7,456 bases of DNA from Bacillota bacterium (GTDB lineage: Bacteria; Bacillota; Bacilli; Bacillales; Cytobacillaceae), in NCBI GenBank assembly GCA_030705745.1, contig JAUZPT010000138.1, positions 1-7,456 of the forward strand, given 5' to 3'. The notes beneath the pieces are model-generated. The model was given only the letters and a program-made list of their open reading frames with translations, was not told the DNA's origin and ran no database searches. Positions within the stretch are counted from its first letter, which is position 1. The number at the start of each line of letters is the position of its first letter. The position numbers were made by a program, and so were the translations under genes. Of the stretch, positions 5,712 to 7,456 are shown piece after piece.

Positions 5712-6974
5712 TCAAAGGCTCACACGGTTCTTCCCATAATTCCTGACCTGCATACTCTTAAATAAGAGGATGTAAAGGCCCACACTGATTAACATACAAA
5801 AAAAGACGAATCCAAATACACCAATCGCTGAAAGCGAGGTAGAAAGAATGACGGTTAGTGGCGCAAGAAACCGTCCAATTGAGTATTGCAGATTGGAAGC
5901 CCCCATGTATTGGCCGCGCGCTTTTTCCGGTGCATATTTGCTGACAAAGCTGCTCGTTACTGGTGCATTCATTATTTCACCAATCGTAAATATGAAAGTA
6001 AAGATAAATAATAACCATATGTTCGTCGTAAATCCGACCAAAAACATGCCAAATCCAAAGATGAAAGAGGAAAGTACGAATGTATTTCGGTCACTCCAAT
6101 GCTCAAACCATTTTGTGACGGGAATGACACATAGCACAAACATAAGGCCATTTAATCCCATGATCCAGCCGAATACCTCCAGGTTACTAAGCTCAAGTGA
6201 CCAATTGTCCCACGAAAACAGCGTCTGTGACGGAACCATCTCCTTGACGTATACAGCCAAATACAAATTTAACTGTTTAAATCCAATAGTGACAAAAACG
6301 CCCGCCAAAATATAAAGTGCAAAGATTTTATCGTAAAATATGATTTTATAATTTTTCCCCTGTTCTTTTAAAACCGAGCTAAATGTATGAGACTGTACCG
6401 ATTTTTTTGCTGAAGCCGGAATTGTCTCCCGAATCATAAAAAAGATGGCGATCGAATAAATCAATGTGACCAATGTACACGTCCACAGCAGTTCGCTCCG
6501 GTAATGGAAGAAAAAAATGGAACCGAGCATCGGCCCAAAGACGGCCCCAATATTTATGGCCGTGACAAAGGTGGCAAAAACATTTCGCAAATCCTTCTCG
6601 GGTGTAAGATCCGCCACCATCGCCGAGCTTGCCGGCTGGTAAATCGATCCACCAAAACTGATTCCCATATACGCGAAATAGTCGAACCAATTCCCAATAG
6701 ACAATGCAAAGAGTGCAAACATACCCGCTTGCATAAATGCACCCACTAACATTGTTGATCGCCTGCCCCAACGATCCGAAAGAAAACCTCCGAGGAGACT
6801 TCCGATAATCCCCATCAGCGGGGGAACGGACATTAGCAACCCTGCGGTACTTTTTCCGAATTTATCACTAAAGTATAAAGTCAAAAACGGAAAATACATC
6901 CAAAATAATGTATTAAAGAGCGTCTCACCAATCAGTCGGACTTTAAGATTAATATCCCATGTGAGTATTTTCAA
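5712..6974 (-). CDS. Major facilitator superfamily transporter, DHA1-type drug/H+ antiporter
   Basis: 420 residues, about 12 membrane helices (roughly 15-36, 45-64, 74-93, 97-115, 133-155, 162-182, 216-236, 266-289, 296-316, 318-338, 352-375, 384-406), with a polar central loop at 183-215. Seen: MFS motif A, GGFLSDRWGRR (62-72), between TM2 and TM3, and an antiporter motif C form, GAVFGPMLGS (143-152), in TM5. These point to proton-coupled export across the cytoplasmic membrane. The substrate is unknown. The loop between TM7 and TM8 (about 242-265) is unusually long for a small MFS protein. The start is TTG at 6974: AAAGGGG (6984-6990) lies 9 bases upstream and the first in-frame Met would be residue 26, inside TM1. 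No terminator follows its stop; the 99-residue gene is next on the strand. A dyad in its leader suggests regulation. Confidence 0.88.
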   Translation of the reverse strand: MKILTWDINLKVRLIGETLFNTLFWMYFPFLTLYFSDKFGKSTAGLLMSVPPLMGIIGSLLGGFLSDRWGRRSTMLVGAFMQAGMFALFALSIGNWFDYFAYMGISFGGSIYQPASSAMVADLTPEKDLRNVFATFVTAINIGAVFGPMLGSIFFFHYRSELLWTCTLVTLIYSIAIFFMIRETIPASAKKSVQSHTFSSVLKEQGKNYKIIFYDKIFALYILAGVFVTIGFKQLNLYLAVYVKEMVPSQTLFSWDNWSLELSNLEVFGWIMGLNGLMFVLCVIPVTKWFEHWSDRNTFVLSSFIFGFGMFLVGFTTNIWLLFIFTFIFTIGEIMNAPVTSSFVSKYAPEKARGQYMGASNLQYSIGRFLAPLTVILSTSLSAIGVFGFVFFCMLISVGLYILLFKSMQVRNYGKNRVSL

Positions 6975-6995
6975 TCTGTATTTCCCCTTTCAAAT

Positions 6996-7012
6996 TTACC
7001 TTGGCCAGGTAA
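6996..7012. promoter_or_regulatory. Dyad in the MFS leader, candidate operator
   Basis: TTACCT (6996-7001) and AGGTAA (7007-7012) are perfect inverted arms around TGGCC. The dyad ends 5 bases upstream of the MFS Shine-Dalgarno, so a bound repressor, or the small RNA hairpin itself, could limit expression. No regulator gene is adjacent. The call rests on symmetry and position. Confidence 0.4.
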
Positions 7013-7329
7013 CTTTATTTTAAAGAGTAATTCACAGAATATATAGACTTATAATAATCTTTAGTTTATAATATCATTATTAGGGATAGAAAAAAGCTAC
7101 CCCTCGCTTAAATTGCGACTTTTTTAAGGAAACGGCACATATTGTGTCTTTTTTTGTGCCTTCAGAAGCCAAAAATCAGCTCCCACTTGCCTATTTGCAC
7201 CTTAATTTACTTCGCTATATCCTAACCCTTCGATGAAATCTCAAGATATGTTGTTTCCTTAAAAAGAGTTTGATATTCTCTCAATTCATTACTAATGTGT
7301 CCTTCAGTACCGCCTTCGCCAGTTATTCT

Positions 7330-7369
7330 AAATGATAAAAATAAGGAATCCATTTTACAACGGATTCCT
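7330..7369 (-). terminator. Intrinsic terminator of the gene entering from the right
   Basis: On the minus strand AGGAATCC (7369-7362) pairs with GGATTCCT (7351-7344) across a 10-base loop, followed by TATTTTTATC. It lies 31 bases after the stop of the partial gene. No T-run follows on the plus strand, so it serves the minus transcript. Confidence 0.7.
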
Positions 7370-7400
7370 GTACAAGTATATTTAGTTGAATTTTTTCTAA

Positions 7401-7456
7401 TTATTCAGCGGATTTAATATTTTCCTCTTTAGTAAAACCTTGAGCAATTGCCCCCA
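7401..7456 (-). CDS. C-terminal end of an unidentified gene cut by the right edge
   Basis: Only the last 17 codons and the TAA stop (7403-7401) are present: GAIAQGFTKEENIKSAE. The frame is chosen because it is open to the edge and its stop is followed at a natural distance by a good terminator. One other minus frame also reaches the edge but ends in a TAG a little further on, with less protein-like content. The fragment is too short for any family assignment. Confidence 0.5.
   Translation of the reverse strand, partial: GAIAQGFTKEENIKSAE

Larger units (their letters stand above)
6975..7400. other. Gene-poor AT-rich stretch upstream of the MFS gene
   Basis: It holds the MFS leader and promoter region: several TATAAT-like strings at 7040-7080 but no convincing -35. 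It also holds the terminator of the right-hand gene and a 13-bp inverted repeat, TTTTTAAGGAAAC at 7121-7133 and its complement at 7253-7265. A minus-strand frame of 43 codons (7353 to 7222) has no proper Shine-Dalgarno and starts in the loop of the terminator hairpin, so it is not annotated as a gene. GGCACA (7134-7139) can pair with TGTGCC (7155-7160). Nothing else is recognisable. Confidence 0.5.

Noticed and set aside
6379..6771. Minus-strand 130-codon frame and overlapping plus frames inside the MFS gene
   Set aside because: Out-of-phase shadows of a membrane protein gene with intact motif A and motif C.
7090..7127. AAAAAAG...CTTTTTT pairing as a bidirectional terminator
   Set aside because: Mostly A-T pairs with only a 4-bp TCGC/GCGA inner stem; too weak, and the right-hand gene already has a better terminator.
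7134..7160. GGCACA...TGTGCC with an internal T-run as a plus-strand terminator
   Set aside because: The T-run lies in the loop, not after the stem, and there is no plus-strand gene upstream.

Overview
The window looks like chromosome of a low-GC Gram-positive bacterium of the Bacillus group. The grounds are AT-rich intergenic DNA, strong GGAGG/GGGG ribosome binding sites, U-tract intrinsic terminators, a TTG start behind a good Shine-Dalgarno sequence, and proteins close in motif and length to Bacillaceae families. No rRNA, tRNA, CRISPR array, transposase or phage module is visible.

Layout, left to right. (1) Positions 1-1499, minus strand: a long frame running off the left edge, a PelF-type GT4 glycosyltransferase of 499 visible codons. 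Its start is overlapped by a possible 9-codon leader. (2) 1500-1754: its promoter region and the terminator of the next gene. (3) 1755-3185, minus: an aldehyde dehydrogenase of the succinate-semialdehyde (GabD) type. (4) 3186-3448: a highly structured repeat (3231-3334), a lone DnaA-box-like sequence and a strong terminator. (5) 3449-4111, minus: a DJ-1/PfpI (Hsp31-like) protein, divergent from (6) a LysR-type regulator at 4249-5109, plus strand. The 137-base gap between them holds nested dyads. (7) 5110-5345: a convergent gap with a nested hairpin, a minus-strand terminator and a perfect 20-bp palindrome. (8) 5346-5645, minus: an unrecognised 99-residue soluble protein with its own promoter. 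(9) 5712-6974, minus: a 12-TM DHA1-type major facilitator exporter. (10) 6975-7400: a gene-poor AT-rich stretch. (11) 7401-7456, minus: the last 17 codons of a gene entering from the right.

How the genes may work together (inference): the LysR regulator most likely controls the divergent DJ-1/PfpI gene. A DJ-1 family protein next to an aldehyde dehydrogenase fits handling of reactive aldehydes, but a strong terminator separates the two, so they are probably separate transcripts. The PelF-like gene appears to open a transcript that continues leftward outside the window. The MFS gene and the 99-residue gene are tandem with no terminator between them.

I see no clear new defence, mobile or biosynthetic system. 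The points most worth a second look are non-coding: two hairpin elements whose G-U pairing favours one strand, the 20-bp palindrome, the leader overlapping the glycosyltransferase start, and a possible alternative pairing at the dehydrogenase terminator.
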